A stretch of 64,000 nucleotides of DNA. Origin: Conoideocrella luteorostrata (Eukaryota > Ascomycota > Sordariomycetes > Hypocreales > Clavicipitaceae). The stretch covers positions 1 to 64,000 of the forward strand of contig JASWJB010000237.1 of the NCBI GenBank assembly GCA_032433595.1, written 5' to 3'. The position numbers were made by a program, and so were the translations under genes. The notes beneath the pieces were generated by a model, which saw only the letters and a program-made list of their open reading frames with translations, did not search any database and was not told the DNA's origin. Shown one piece after another: positions 36,626-49,901 of the stretch; the stretch's first letter is position 1, and each line of letters opens with the position of its first letter.

Positions 36626-38019
36626 ATGTCGAGACAACCCCGCAACCAAAGTGCCTCCACGCAGGCCACCGCCACCATCACGACGCGGCAGAATGAGTAT
36701 TTTGTACCGCGCGATGGCATCGATCGTGAAGTTATCTCGGCCGATATCTGCCGCTATCTGGGCAACGATGCCTTGGTTCGCCCAGGTCACTACGAGGTAT
36801 GGAAAGCCTGAACAAATTACTTCATCCTATGTGGAAACTACAGGGAGTAGTCAAGGGAATTAATCAGCCTCGCCGATCAAGCTCGGAAAACAGATAACAT
36901 ACTGACTCCGTATCTCGTCACAGAACCCCACGACTGGCCAGGTCGCTCAAGGCTACTACATCACTGCATACAGAAATTTGACAACCGTGAGCGTCCACCT
37001 GGTAACCCTGATGTAACATTTTGAAAGAACACAGAGACTAAGCATCTAGCTTTTAATAGGCAATGATTGAGGATTTGAAAGCCGATTCGGCTCGCTGGGA
37101 TAGTGAAAGGCGAGCGCAAACTTCGCGCAATACCCAAGGAGGTATTCACGCCTCGAGAGATGCGACTGGCGTTCCTGCGAGACTTTCATCTAACTCACCA
37201 GCAGTCCAATATCGCTACTCCGAGACTCATCAGTCTCGGCAGCACCATGGGCCTACCGAGCCCCCCTACCAAGCCGAATCTTACTCCCGTGATTCTTATG
37301 ACGGACCGAGATATCCTGGAACTGGCGCTCCTGGGTACACTGGTGCTTCCAGCACTTTCCAACAGCCTGCCCAACAATCCTTTGGTAACGCCAATGGAAG
37401 TGTTTTCAATCCCGCTTACCAGCAAGCTCAGCAATCCTCCACTACGGATCCCAGATTTGCCCCAGCCCAGCCAGGTTCAATGATGCGTCCCCCGTATCAG
37501 CAGACTCAGGATCCTCCATACGTTGGCACCGGTGCCAACCTGCCACAGTCAGGCTATGCAACTTCCAATGATCCTTATTCAAACCGTATGGGAACCTCCA
37601 TCTCTATTCCCCAGCAGCCCATTTATTCAACGGCACCGCCGTCTCAACCAGGATATCCAGCACCTGCACCCCAGTACCAATATCAAAACCAGGCACCCCT
37701 TCCCACAAGCAGTCACCCTTATTCGATGCAGCCCCATGACCCATTTTATGGCCGAGGTGCGTCAAAACAGAGATCATGCGAGCCCAGCTCGCCCAAAAGG
37801 CCCAGAATCTAATTTATTTTAGCTTCACCCGCAGGCCCTATTCCAAACCCGCAACAGCAGCCGGCAGGTTTCGCAGCCCAGGGACAGCAGTTTGATGAAG
37901 CCCACCCACCAAGGTCCTCCGCGGCCGCTGCAAGGAACCAAACACCCCCAACAGGGTCAAGTAATCGTCGTAGTGACCGGGACAGCGATAGGCAACAACA
38001 CCGCTCTTCACGACGCTGA
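36626..38019 (+). CDS. rfeG: RfeG-type putative transcription factor
   Basis: Member of the fungal family annotated as transcription factor RfeG. Four exons (36626-36796, 36924-36986, 37060-37756, 37823-38019) give 375 residues. The conserved N-terminal block spans three exons: EYFVPRDGIDREVISADICR, YLGNDALVRPGHYE, then NPTTGQVAQGYYITAYRN, then TTAMIEDLKADSARWDSER. After about residue 100 the protein is low-complexity, rich in Gln, Pro, Tyr, Ser and Gly, and ends in an Arg/Ser-rich tail (DRQQHRSSRR). If the third intron (66 bp, gtgcgt...tttag) were retained, the frame would end early with CEPSSPKRPRI, so alternative ends are possible. I see no canonical DNA-binding fold. The biochemical role is poorly known; the name comes from family recognition only. 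Confidence 0.88.
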
Positions 38020-39958
38020 GAGGCCTCCCTTGGGACTCTTTAGTTTTAGCCTCCTTCTGGATGTGGCACGATCTTGATGGTTGCCAATCTTGTGATTGCC
38101 CTTTACTTGTGTTGCCTCTGGATGACTGGAACCTTGAATTCGCAGAAGCCTTCCTGGATTGGCGTCCTGCACTTATTTTCCCCGTTCTGTGGATGTTTGC
38201 CTCCGGATTTACTCATATTGGACCCTGCTCTACGAGAGGCAAGTTTGCTTCTCATAAATACATACACTGTGGATAATCTCGTCTTGCTTGTCCTATACAG
38301 CTGCGGCCACCGAATTTACAAAAGATTTATTTGGATTTGAGATACACCAACTCGCTATTAGCGCTTTGCAACTACTTTCTCATTACGCATTGCCATATTG
38401 AGTTATGAACGTTTTGCTCTTGTTTTTGGTTATCTGGATGGGTGGGACTCTGCATTCGAACGGTTCTTTATTGTGGTCCCCACGCGGGCCTTACATGAAT
38501 GATGTTAATGTCGAGGTTTGCAAAATTATGCCGGCGCAGGTTAGGACTAACGGTTTGTGATAGCCGTTCAATGGTGGTTTATACCTTTTTTCCTTGTCTT
38601 TTCATTCCTCAACCCTGCTGCCCGGATCCGGTCCTTCTAGTGGAGACTACCTAATAGCTGGATTGTGACTTGCTCGCTATCTTGTCCCCATTTCTTCAGG
38701 GGGTTGCGTGGTTCTGGATGCTCGCCAGGCTTATCGTGCATCGAAGCTGGGCTTATGTCCGGGCAGCTCGGTAAGTAAATTGAGATTGTATATAATAGCC
38801 AAATGTTTTCAAGAGGATCCTTTCAGAACTCTCTTGCCTTTCCCGCGTATCATGCCGGAACATCTTTTCTGAACGTGGAATCCAATCGTGCGTCCGTTAC
38901 AACAAGGTGAATCTAATCTAATGGCTACTTACATAAAAGCTAGACAATTTCAGCTCCTGAACGGTACGTCTGCGTACTTCAACTAACCAAGTTGTGCTGC
39001 AGTCATTTGAGCACTAAGTGCCCCTAGCTGGACTTAATTTATCCGGATCTCAGCTTCTCGTACCAAATCTGGAAATGACACCTGGATTGCATGGTTACCC
39101 CTTTTGGATACAGCCGGATGCTTGGCCACACGCTTGTGACAATAGAACCTTGCTGAGCGATATTTCGTTATCCCGGATTGTGCCCTTTCACAAGTTCGCA
39201 TCCTGGACGGTGAAGCTATTTACAATCTTTGAGTCAGAATTTTGCGTTTTTAAGCAAACTCTGCCTGCAATTCAGGCATTCCCTCAGTGTTTCTATACGG
39301 AGTAAATATAGCCAGGACAGATACCAAACCGGATGGATCACGAGTAACCCCACGTTGTCTTACTGTCTTGTTGGTCGCACCGCGTTGAAGGTCCAATGAT
39401 GAAATCCAAACTATGTTTCGATCACTGGGGATTCAATGGCCGACTCATCTCTTCGGCACTTTTTGTCCCGGATATATCTGCAGTTCCTCGCTGTTTTCTT
39501 CTGCTTTCCGTGCGGTGTTTTTCACGGAGGATCATCTTCCGGAAGTCTATGGTTTGGAGCCTCGATCCAGTTGCGATTGGGACTTAGATGACGCGACAGC
39601 TACTGGTTCAACAACAAATAACTTATTGCGGGTGTCTAATGCGGTCATATTCAAGGCTTTGGTGGATGAAATTGGAGGAGTTAGATTTGTGTGGTTAGGA
39701 GGAATGATGCTGCTATGAAAGCGAAGGGAAACTGGGACGTTCGGTTCACGCACTGATTTGATGTGAAACAATCAATTTGGGCAACGTTTGAAAAAGAACA
39801 TACATGGGGGATTTTTTTTTTTGTGGTTAATATCGGATTTGGGTTCATTCTAATACAATTTTGTTTAGGAGGGTTTTGTTTGAACAACCTATTCTCTGAA
39901 CTGAGCAACTTTTGTGCCCAGTGCGTCAAAATTCTTACGCTCTCTACAGGATGATGTT
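38020..39958. other. Downstream region of RfeG and spacer
   Basis: No gene supported. T-rich sequence probably includes the RfeG 3' untranslated region. A 101-codon frame on the plus strand (39413-39718) has no family resemblance. A TACGGAGTA motif lies at 39296. Confidence 0.5.
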
Positions 39959-40561
39959 TCAATATTTGGTGAATATGAGCAAAGTGGAGTCCCCTATGTC
40001 CAGAACATCTCGTTCGAAACTTCTGACAATGGCCTCTACCACCCGGTCTGTTGATTGAGAGCTTGGTGGGGGAGGTGGCGGAAGTTGACTCTCTACGCTG
40101 ATTCTGCGAAATTTGTGCAAATCCGCGGCAGCAATATATTCGACAGGCTTTTTGCTTGTCATCATCACATTGTCAAGGCTGGCTTCGCGCGGATGAGGAC
40201 CAGGCATCTTCTCGTGCGTACCGGTGCCCGCAACTTGCAGATATAGCCCTTGAATTGCACCGTCAATAGCCGCTTGTACAAAAAGAGTCCTGTCGCCGTC
40301 ATATATGAGATGATAAATAGGGTACCGTTCTAAAACTGTTGCGCGAAATGGCGGAGTGGCGAAGTCGGAGTGAGGAGTCAATAGTACCATGAGGTTGCTA
40401 GGGTGAAAAGACGATTCCTGAAGAGGCGATTGCGTGACAGGTTCGACATTTTCTAGGGCGCGTACACGAGGAATCCCAATGAAGAAAAGGCACTGACTGG
40501 GGGAAGCTGGCAAAAGTTCAGTGCAGGGTCGGCAGATAGTGAAAACGCCAGTGCTGTCCAT
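39959..40561 (-). CDS. Hypothetical protein, 200 residues
   Basis: Single uninterrupted frame from an ATG (MDSTGVFTICRPCTELLP) to a stop at 39959. Its composition is balanced and protein-like, with segments such as CLFFIGIPRVRALENVEPV, TLFVQAAIDGAIQGLYLQV and KKPVEYIAAADLHKFRRI. A proline run (seven Pro, then SSQS) precedes a C-terminal stretch ending RSFERDVLDIGDSTLLIF. There is no signal peptide, membrane segment or domain that I know. The overlapping plus-strand frames are much shorter. It is possible that further exons exist upstream, but no good acceptor was evident. Considered a probable gene because a 600-base open frame of this quality is unlikely by chance. Confidence 0.55.
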   Translation of the reverse strand: MDSTGVFTICRPCTELLPASPSQCLFFIGIPRVRALENVEPVTQSPLQESSFHPSNLMVLLTPHSDFATPPFRATVLERYPIYHLIYDGDRTLFVQAAIDGAIQGLYLQVAGTGTHEKMPGPHPREASLDNVMMTSKKPVEYIAAADLHKFRRISVESQLPPPPPPSSQSTDRVVEAIVRSFERDVLDIGDSTLLIFTKY

Positions 40562-43500
40562 TTTTGTTATCGAGATGTATGTTGTCGAGACTATGTTTGA
40601 GAGTGTTTGTGGACCACAAATATGTGATTATTGCTGTCCTGTTTGGTATATTTGTTGAGATTTCGAGATTTCGATACATAGTTTCTGATTTGGAAGCGGA
40701 GGAATTCAAGGGGGTTTTATATGTCAAAAAACATTTCATCACAAGGAGAGTTAATTGTGAAACATGGCAAGTAAGAATCAATGGTTATTATGATCTCCCT
40801 GTATACGCTAGGAGAGTGTAGCAAATCAAATATCGGCTGTTGGTGGCATTCTCTGTTGGTCGAGAGCTGATGTCGAGCTGGAATATCGCCAGCGCCGGCG
40901 CCGAGCTGCTTTTAACCACTGATATTGTCGTTGGTCGATTTGGGGCAGCCTTCCACACCGGACAGAGATACTACCTATGGAAAACCCGGGGCTATTCCAA
41001 CGTGGAAAGAACCAACCAACCAGTATTATTCAGTGGTTTCGACTGGGAAAGGGGGGTCTAGTCTAGGCTGCCTCATTACTGAAGTGAAGTGGCGTTGAAC
41101 TGGTGCCGTGTGTGTTCAAGCAACGGACAAGTGGTATTGTGTATTGTGTGACTAAAGGAGGAGATGGAGTTGACGGGAAGGTCCGACAACATCTTGTCCT
41201 GGAGCCTGCCGGATCGACGCTATATTTGGAGATGCTGCTGTTTCGGACGCCGGCTTTTGCGTCGAGTTTGGTTGGGTGGCGATCACTTGTATACCACTAG
41301 CCATGTTTACCGTGTTAGTCATTAAGTTCACTATCAGATGAAGCCTTGGTTATTGCACTGAACTAGCTGTAATGGCGAGTCACATGCTTCTATAAGCAGC
41401 TGAGTAACTTTCTCATCCACACTCGACGAGACGAACAGCAATGCGTACAATGGTCTGCTTCTACCTCGTAGGTGGTTATGCACTTTCTACGGTTCACATA
41501 TTCCATGGTAATGAAAATGCCGAAAAAAGCCAATAGGGATATTATCGACGCAAATACCGGACACGAAAAGGACATGCGTACCATGCTTAAATGAAGCTAT
41601 CATAAATATTCGTCATGTCAGAGGCGGAAAGGGTGTGTCACCGCTTAATCAGCTGTCTTTCATCGGTGACAGAGTTGGCATTCATGCACACTCCAGATAT
41701 TACCTTGCTGCATGGTAGGTTTACGCTTTCCATCTTTCCAATTTTATATTTGAGGATATGCTGCATGTTGCTTTGCATGATGTCCTGCAATGTAGCTGCT
41801 AGCTTAGGTTTGCATGTTGACAACATCTCTGCAGTTAGTCGCGCTTTTTATAGCTTCACTACTGACAGCAGACGGAAATCCCACTTGGAAAAGCACTCAT
41901 TCCGCCGCGTTCAAAAATCTTGCGAGACTATGGCTCTGAACATGTTGGACTGATGATGCAGCCGATATGAGGAGCTAGTACTCCGTACTCTGTATAAAGC
42001 TAGTCAATCTGAGTCTGTATCATTCTATCTAGCAGCAACGCGCTCCATCTAGATACTAACACGACAATGACGATAGCTTACGCCCGGGACAAGAAGAAAA
42101 TTACATCAACGGAGACAGCGACAGACATGCGAGACAAGCCGAGGCCGGCATAGTTGCAGATAGAAAAACACGAGCAACGTGGGACAGGACGAAGATTGGG
42201 GGAAAGAGGAGCGGATAAAAGGAGCAGATCTGAGCAAGCATTGAAATGTTGAGTGACAGGACGGCAATAATGTACGGCGTGGTTCGCACTCGATAATAGC
42301 AGTGCATTGCACTGCATTGATCGCGTCGGCCTTGGGCGGCGATATTCCTGCCCAGTGGTAAGATTGTAGTCGTTGGGCACTTTCGCTTGCATCAATTCCA
42401 GGGCTCGCATTGGTATCACAATCTATATCTGCATGATGGTTGCGCAGGCACCTAACGTAGCAGGCAGATTTACCGGGTAGAACAGAATTCATTTCTTCCT
42501 GATGCCTGCAGTCTGCAGTTGGCCGTCCGCCGTAGCACAATATGTAATGTGCCATGTAATGGGCGTAATGGGCGTACTGTGCGTCTGGACGATGTCGACT
42601 AACCACTCGTGTCATCTCGTCTCACCTCACCTCACCTCACCTCACCTCACCTCGCCACGCCACGCCAACCCGGGATTGTCTTTTGTGGTGGTCACAACCA
42701 GGCTCAATGTAGCGACCACGTCAAGCTCCATGCAAGTAGTCGATTTTCACTGTCGACCTGCCGACCCATCTCTTATCCCGTCCGTTGAGTTTGCGGAGCC
42801 ATACATAGCCTCCAGAGTTCAGGGCAGCTCAGGGGCAGCTAAATAGTTAGTTGCGTGTTTCTATTACAGCATTGCCGGGGTGGCAGCTTAATAAACGTGT
42901 CGACTCCGTATATTGATTGCACTCCTCATGTGTGCGCGCTTTGTTTTCTGTGTGCAGGGTTTGCACATGTTTTATTAGACTGGACATAGGGAGAAGCTGC
43001 CTGGCTGTAAGATACTAACAAATGCTGCCTAGGTACTTAGATGGTATGGACCCTGGAAAGGGTGGGCGGTGAGTGAAATAAACCGTCGTGGCTGCAGAAA
43101 AGCGTGAACCCAAGTGCCGTACTCGTGTGCGGAGTACAGAGTAGCTGTTCAGGTGCTTCGCGCGTACGGGTAAAGGACCGGCACATTTCAAGACACCAGA
43201 TATTTCCGACGAGCCAGACTACCATGGCCGGTGTTACTGCGCCGTAAATTAATATACAGCAATGCCTGGGATATTGCAGCTTTCCAAGCCCTAGCCACGG
43301 AGCTCCGCCGGCCAAGCCTGTTTGCTCGCGCGTGTGTCTCGGGACAAACCAGCTGCAATCATGGACAGTACGACGTATGAACCCAGCGACTAACTACTTC
43401 TCCCTATGTACGGAGTACCGTACCGGGATGGCGGCTGGGTGGGCGGCTGGGGTGGCGGCTGGCTGGACCTGTCAAATTTCATTTTTCTGTATCTGTGAGA

Positions 43501-44145
43501 AATCCTCCTCCATATGGTCGGTTGGTCCATGGAGAAGAAATGCAGATTACTGAAACGGTCAGCTCTTCCAGACCGTTCTGAAGAAATCACATCTTCTTGG
43601 CAACAAACGCTCTTCATTGCGACTCCTCCGTAACTCGGCCGTCGTTGATTGTATGGAGTGCTGTGGAAGGAAATCATGCACTGGATGGCTACGCCGGGTA
43701 ATTAAAGCTCGAGAGAGGTAGGTAGTACCAGACATATTTTGTTATGCGTCTGCGGTATGCAATAACTACTAGTCCTCCGAATGCGTGTGTGTATTTGTTG
43801 GGCACACCAATTGATCAACGTCCAATATTGCATTGTAATGTAAATTGGGGGTGGAGAGCGAGCGATAAGTCATGGACGATGGATGATGAGAATATGTATG
43901 TTTGTGCGTTCGTGTGTGTGGTTCTCGTCGGGTTTTGTTTATCTCGCCTTTTCGGGCTTGTTGTATAACTAAGGTGCGTGCTGCACACTGTACTAGTAGA
44001 CTCAAAGCTCGTGGGCTCGTACCAGGCAGGATCTATTTGATTTGGTTTGATGGCCTAACGCCCGTTGACTGGCCACAAACGACACACGACAACCACATCA
44101 AGCCTGGGCCGGGAGGCTGGTAAGCTGGCTTGGCTTGGCTTGGGC
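40562..44145. other. Gene-poor region upstream of the importin gene
   Basis: No gene supported. A 64-codon minus-strand frame (41390-41584) encodes one hydrophobic stretch (FASIISLLAFFGIFITM) but lacks other support. The region holds TACTCCGTA motifs at 41979 and 43409, a CTCAC repeat at 42621-42650 and GGCGGCTGG-like repeats near 43430-43465. Confidence 0.45.
42621..42650. repeat. CTCAC pentanucleotide repeat x6
   Basis: Six perfect ctcac units followed by degenerate ctcgc/cacgc units. Confidence 0.93.
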
Positions 44146-44195
44146 TGGTTTGGTTTGGTTTGGTTTGGTTTGGTTCGGTTTGGTGTGGTTTGGTT
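44146..44195. repeat. TGGTT pentanucleotide repeat x10
   Basis: Ten tandem pentamers, eight of them exact tggtt, lying about 515-565 bases before the importin ATG. Confidence 0.93.
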
Positions 44196-44711
44196 TGTGA
44201 ATTTGTGTGCTGCCCCAATTTTGCCAAACTCCAAAAAAAGTCGCTGAGGTGGGCCAGTCATCCCACTTGAGCACCCAATCTTTTTGCCTCTCACTCCCGC
44301 CTTCTTCTCTCCCTTCGCGCTTGTAGCGGATCACAAAAGGCTCGCCTTTGCTTGCTTTGCTTTGCCTTAATCTTTGCTCAGTGCCTTTTGGCATCTTTAT
44401 ACCTTCATTTCTTTACTTATCGCTTCCGCCCTCCAGCACATCCTTACGCCGGAGTCCTGGTTACGCATTATCTGCCGCCTTGTGCGTGCGCTGCTGAAAT
44501 CCTCCTCCCCCCCAACGACTCGAGCTGTTTCCCGCCTTCGACCAAGCCGACTTCTCTTTCCCGCCCGCTACGCATCCACCCACGATACATACCCTTAAAT
44601 GCCCCGCCATCCAGGCCCTTGGACTTGACTGACCGCATCACCACCTGGCACTCGAATCTCTATCTCGTCCCGATCTCGCCCAATCCTCCCCCCCAACGTT
44701 CGAGGCTCAAT
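44196..44711 (+). promoter_or_regulatory. Promoter/leader of the importin gene
   Basis: C- and T-rich sequence directly before the importin start, with upstream ATGs around 44352 and 44374. Assigned by position and composition. Confidence 0.4.
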
Positions 44712-47700
44712 ATGGACACCGCTGCTCTTCGGGAGTTGCTCGGGAGCAGCCTGGCTGCCGATGCCGACAACAGACGACGGGCCGAGTTGCAGCTGAAGCA
44801 GGTACGTGAAGGAGATTGTTCCATCGCCTTGGAGAGACATCAATGCCATAGAAGTCGGTGTAGTCCATCGGCACTGTCCTATTCTTTCGGCTGAGAATGA
44901 GACATTTCGTCCGCTCTGTCCTCAGCGACACGACACCGGCTGGATGTGCAGGCAGGTGTCGCCAACATTCATGGCTTTGCCGCTGGCATTATCGGCATGT
45001 TTGGATCTTGCGGCCGGTATAATTTTATGTCGGCGGGACCATATCGAGCCTGAAATTGAACCAGAACGCTGACATGATATCCGTCCCGGGTGAGATAGGT
45101 CGAAGAACAACCAGGTTTTGTGGACACTTTGTTCGACATATTGCAGGCGGAGCAAGAAGCCAGTGTGCGCCTTGCTAGTATGTCATCCCCTTTTCCTTGT
45201 AGCTTCCATGATGTTGTCGAAACACAACCGAGTCTAACGAGCTGCCCTGCTAGCCGTTATTTATATCAAACACCGCGTCAATCGTGCTTGGTATCAGACC
45301 GAACAGCAAACTGTCGATTTTGTGATACCCGAAGAAGAGAAAGCTCGCGTTCGAGACCGATTGGTCCCGTTACTCGCTGCCTCAGATGGGGGAGTCCGTC
45401 AGCAACTCATTCCCGTCCTCCAGCGCGTACTGCAATGCGATTTCCCCGCCCGATGGCCTCGATTCATGGACTTCACCACCGAACTGTTGAACACCAATAC
45501 GCCAAATTCGGTACTTGCCGGCCTTCAGTGCTTGCTTGCAATTTGCCGCGCTTTTAGATACAAGGCTCACGACAACCAAGAAAGAGCTCAGTTCGATGCC
45601 ATTGTTGAGAGCAATTTCCCTCGCCTGCTTACGATCTGCAACGAGCTTGTTAATCAAGAAAGCGAAGAGGCTGGCGAGATGCTGCACCTGGCTCTAAAGT
45701 CCTATAAACATGCCACCTGGGTAAGTCGGGCCCACACCACCCAAAGAACGAACCGCCACTCCATTCATCTGCGGATCGACCTGTTCTAATATTTTATTCT
45801 CTGGGAGTATCTAAATCTGAACTGTTACACTAATCACTATTATTGTCCAAATAGCTCGAACTTTCTCATCATCTGCGACAGCAACAAGTCAATATTTCTT
45901 GGTGCACTGTCTTTTTGCAGACCGTTTCCAAGATTGCGCCGCCGTCTGCAACCCAAGGTGAGCCGCTTGATCGCGAGAGGCACCATTGGTGGAAGGCAAA
46001 AAAATGGGCATACTTTAACCTTAACCGCCTATTCATCAGGTTCGTCAACTTAACTAAAAAGGCAGATTTATGGTCACTCTTGATTCTGACTTGCGCGCCA
46101 CAGACACGGTAACCCTGCCAGTCCAGGCAAAGGCGACGCGGCCGCTCAGTTTGCTAAAAATTTCATCAGCACAGTGGCGCCCGAAATTCTGAAGCATTAC
46201 CTGCAAGAAATTGAAAAATGGGTTGCCAAGACATCTTGGCTTAGCCGACCTTGTCTCTCGTACATCATAGTCTTCCTGGATGAATCTGTTCGTCCAAAGG
46301 AGATGTGGACACATTTGAAACCTCATTTGACGAATCTTGTCACTCACTTTGTCTTTCCTGTGATGTGTCTTTCCGATGAAGACACTGAACAGTTCGACGA
46401 CGAACCAGAGGAGTTCCTGCATCGCAAGCTCAATTACTTTGAGGAGGCTTCCGCCCCTGATGTTGCCGCCACCAACTTCTTGGTGAACTTGACTAAGAAC
46501 CGCAGGAAGGAGACATACGAAATTCTCAAGTTTGTCAATGCTGTTGTTAACGAATATGAGCAAGCTCTTGAGGACAAAAAGAACCACATAGCCAAAGAAG
46601 GCGCCTTGAGGATGATTGCAACCTTGGCACCCGTGCTCCTCAGCAAGAAAAGCCCAATCGCCGATCAAGTCGAGTACTTCCTCGTCCGATATGTATTCCC
46701 CGACTTCACCAGTAGTCAAGGCTATCTCCGTGCTCGAGCTTGTGACACAATCGAGAAGTTTGAGCAGCTCAACTTTCAAGATGTGAACAATCTCTTGACC
46801 ATCTACCGACATATTTTAGACTGCATGGCTGATCCTGCTCTTCCCGTTCGTGTCACTGCAGCTCTTGCCCTCCAGCCTCTTATCAGACACGACATTATCC
46901 GAACCAACATGCAACAAAGCATTCCTACCATCATGCAGCAGCTTTTGAAGCTGGCTAACGAGGTGGATATCGATGCCCTGGCCAACGTTATGGAAGATTT
47001 TGTTGAGATCTTCGCCACGGAACTTACTCCTTTCGCAGTCGCTCTGTGCGAACAACTCCGCGATACCTACTTACGTATTGTTCGTGAACTTCTTGAAAAT
47101 GAGAACAAGGCCGGTGATGATGGCGAGCCGTATGCAGATTACGATGATAAGAGCATCACCGCCTTGGGCGTCTTGCAAACTATCGGTACTCTTATTCTCA
47201 CTCTTGAAAGCACGCCTGATGTTTTGCTCCATATCGAAGCCGTTCTTATGCCCGTGATTCAGGTTACTCTCGAAAATAAGCTCTACGGTATGTATAGGAA
47301 GGACCATGATTGTTTCCCTACCCTCACTCAACCACGTCACCATCCCTTCTACAAACACAACCATATCAATCTGCTAACCAAGTTCAAGACTTGTACAATG
47401 AAGTGTTTGAAATCATCGATAGTTGTACCTTTGCCGCTAAAGGTATTTCACCGAACATGTGGCAAGCTTTCGAATTAATTCACACAACATTCAAGGCTGG
47501 CGCTGAGTATTATCTGGAGGATATGCTGCCTGCCTTGGACAATTTTGTGCAGTACGGCACGCCTCAACTTATTCAGAAGCCCGAATACATGCAAGCCCTC
47601 TACTCAATGGTTGCCGATATGTTTACCGATCAGGTCCAGGGTGGTGTTGAAAGAATCTGCGCCTGCAAACTTGCAGAAGCTATGATGCTCAGCCTCCGGA

Positions 47701-48786
47701 GCCACATTGATAACTGCGTTGAGGGTTTCATTAATATGGCTATGAGAATCCTTGCGGTCCAAGACGTCAAGATCAAGAGCTACAAGATTCATCTTATGGA
47801 GATGGTCATCAACTCGATTCACTATAATCCGCTGCTGACACTGCAGGTGCTCGAGAACAAAGGCTGGACGAATCGTTTCTTCAGTCTTTGGTTTGGAAGC
47901 ATGACTTCTTTCAGTCGTGTACACGACAAGAAGCTCTGCATTGTTGCAATTTCTGCTCTTCTTGGCGTCAATCACGAACAAGTGCCTGCCAGTGTCTCAG
48001 TTGGCTGGCCACGCCTGCTGCAGGGCATCACGGAGCTTTTCAGAACCCTTCCCAATGCCTTGAAGAGTGAGTGATTCCGTCCAGTATTGGTTTGCCGACA
48101 GCCCATAATCTTTTGCTCCACCCCCTCCCCAAAATTTAACTGACAAGTGCTTCCGTTTCAGATCGTGAAGAGGCTTTGCGCGATGATTTCCACCTCGAGA
48201 CCACCTACGATTATGGCGAAGAAGATGAGTGGGATGAAGGCGATCCAAATTGGAATGGCGACGACGAAACACCTAATGAAGAAGAGGGAGAAGAGAGTCT
48301 CGAGTCCAAGGATGATGGCAAAGCCTACCTGGAATTCCTGAACGATGAGGTTTGTCTCACCCACGACTCTATTACGTGGACCTCATGCGGCCAATTCTAA
48401 TGCTTTTTCATGTAGGCTCAAAAATACAGCCGTGCGGTTGACGACATCGACGACGACGAGTTGGGAGAGGACAGCGTACTGTTGGAGTCACCTCTTGACA
48501 AGATCGAACCTTATCAGCTGTTCAAAGCCACTCTCCTGAGTAAGTAACAAGCTACTTCGCCTCGTGGACGAAAGTACGTAAATAACTAACTCGTGGATCC
48601 ATTTCAGAAATGCAACTGGAGCAACCGCAATTCTACACCAGCCTTGCTGGCCATTTGTCCGCTGAGGAACAGAATATGCTGCAAAATATTATGGTCAAGG
48701 CCGACGAAGTTGCCGCACAACAGCAGGAGCAGATCCTGGCTCAACAGCAAGCACCGGTCGCCTCCGCAGGTGTGCCACCAAGCTAG
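44712..48786 (+). CDS. NMD5: Importin-beta family karyopherin, Nmd5/Sxm1 (importin-7/8) type
   Basis: Nuclear import receptor working with Ran-GTP; the yeast relatives Nmd5 and Sxm1 carry ribosomal proteins, TFIIS and other cargo. Nine exons (44712-44801, 45099-45177, 45254-45720, 45855-46039, 46104-47287, 47389-48066, 48162-48349, 48416-48539, 48608-48786) give 1,057 residues, normal for the family. The N-terminus (RRRAELQLKQVEEQPGF) and TVIYIKHRVNRAW form the Ran-binding importin-beta N domain. Tandem HEAT-like helices follow. An acidic stretch of about 70 residues (YGEEDEWDEGDPNWN and nearby) precedes the C-terminal segment (DKIEPYQLFKATLL), as in importin-7/8. The tail is Gln-rich. The first intron is unusually long for this window (297 bp). 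I cannot separate Nmd5 from Sxm1 orthology by eye. Confidence 0.93.
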
Positions 48787-49901
48787 AGAAGACAGGGTGA
48801 TATTATTACAACACTTCTGCGGGATCGCGGTATTATTCTGTTATCACGTCTATGTTTATAACAAAGGCTGGAGTTGTATAAGGGCACGAAAAGCATTTTT
48901 TTGAGAAAGGGTACTGTTACAAGGAGCAAATCTCGGGGATTTGGCGGCATTTTACCGATGGAAAGGAAATGGCCAAAGGCAGGCAGGCAGGCAGGTAAAC
49001 AGGCAGCAGGGAAGCAACAAATCTAATCAGGTGCCAATGGCGGATGGATACTCCTAGGCCTCGCTGTAGACGAAAAGCAGCCGTGGACGAGGCTGTCCAA
49101 GGAATGTCATGTCAAATCTGCCCTCTCAAGGGTACGTGGCCAGATGGACGGGATCAGCATGCCGCCGAATTCACACCTGGCGGTCTCTACGGAGGGAACC
49201 GCTGCCCGGCAAGCCAAACCGGATTTGAGTTTTCTGATTTATATGTACAAATGTACTGTCGCTTCTGGACCTGAGTTAGTTGGCGAGTGTTGGACAAGAG
49301 TAGAACTCGACGAAATGGAGCCTCATTGGGTAGAGCAAGTAGGATATGAGACAAAACTTGAGAAGAATATTCAAAGCAATTTAAAACATTAGTTTCCAAG
49401 CCCTTATTCAACCGGCCAACCATCACTATTGCACCATTCTCGAGCACCTGGTCGGTCGGTGAACCGGACGTGACCGAAATCTGGTGGTTTGGGGGCGTTG
49501 ACCGGCGAGTGCCGTGTGGGCCACGGGGAAACTCTCCAATCATGTTAGGACTAGCTGGTCCACTGCCTCCGCCTCGGCCGCCACCATTGGCATCCATCAC
49601 CTGGCGTCTCGCCAGGGCCATGCATCCAGCCGACAAGTCTACGTCTGTTTCCCTCCCCCTCTCAAGCCATTTATGCCCTTTGCTCCTGCTCTCTCTCTTG
49701 CTTACTGCGCATTATTTGTGTTGGTGGTCACGCTAAAGTTCACCGGAATTCTTGTTGCGGTATAGTCTGATTGTTTGTCAGTGTCGGTACTTCATTGGGC
49801 TATCGGCAGACTCCTCCTATCCCATACATTTTGCTACTGTCTCGTTATACCTCCAGGAATTGAAAGAAGAGACCGGATTAAATCGTTTAATTTCGGTTAA
49901 C
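48787..49901. other. Spacer between importin and IMP nucleotidase genes
   Basis: No gene supported. Contains the importin 3' end, a GGCA repeat at 48978-48995 and the promoter of the next gene on the same strand. Confidence 0.5.
48978..48995. repeat. GGCA microsatellite
   Basis: About four and a half ggca units, with scattered ggcag copies just after. Confidence 0.85.

Noticed and set aside
46054..46812. 252-codon minus-strand frame
   Set aside because: Antisense shadow of the importin exon 5, whose family match is certain.
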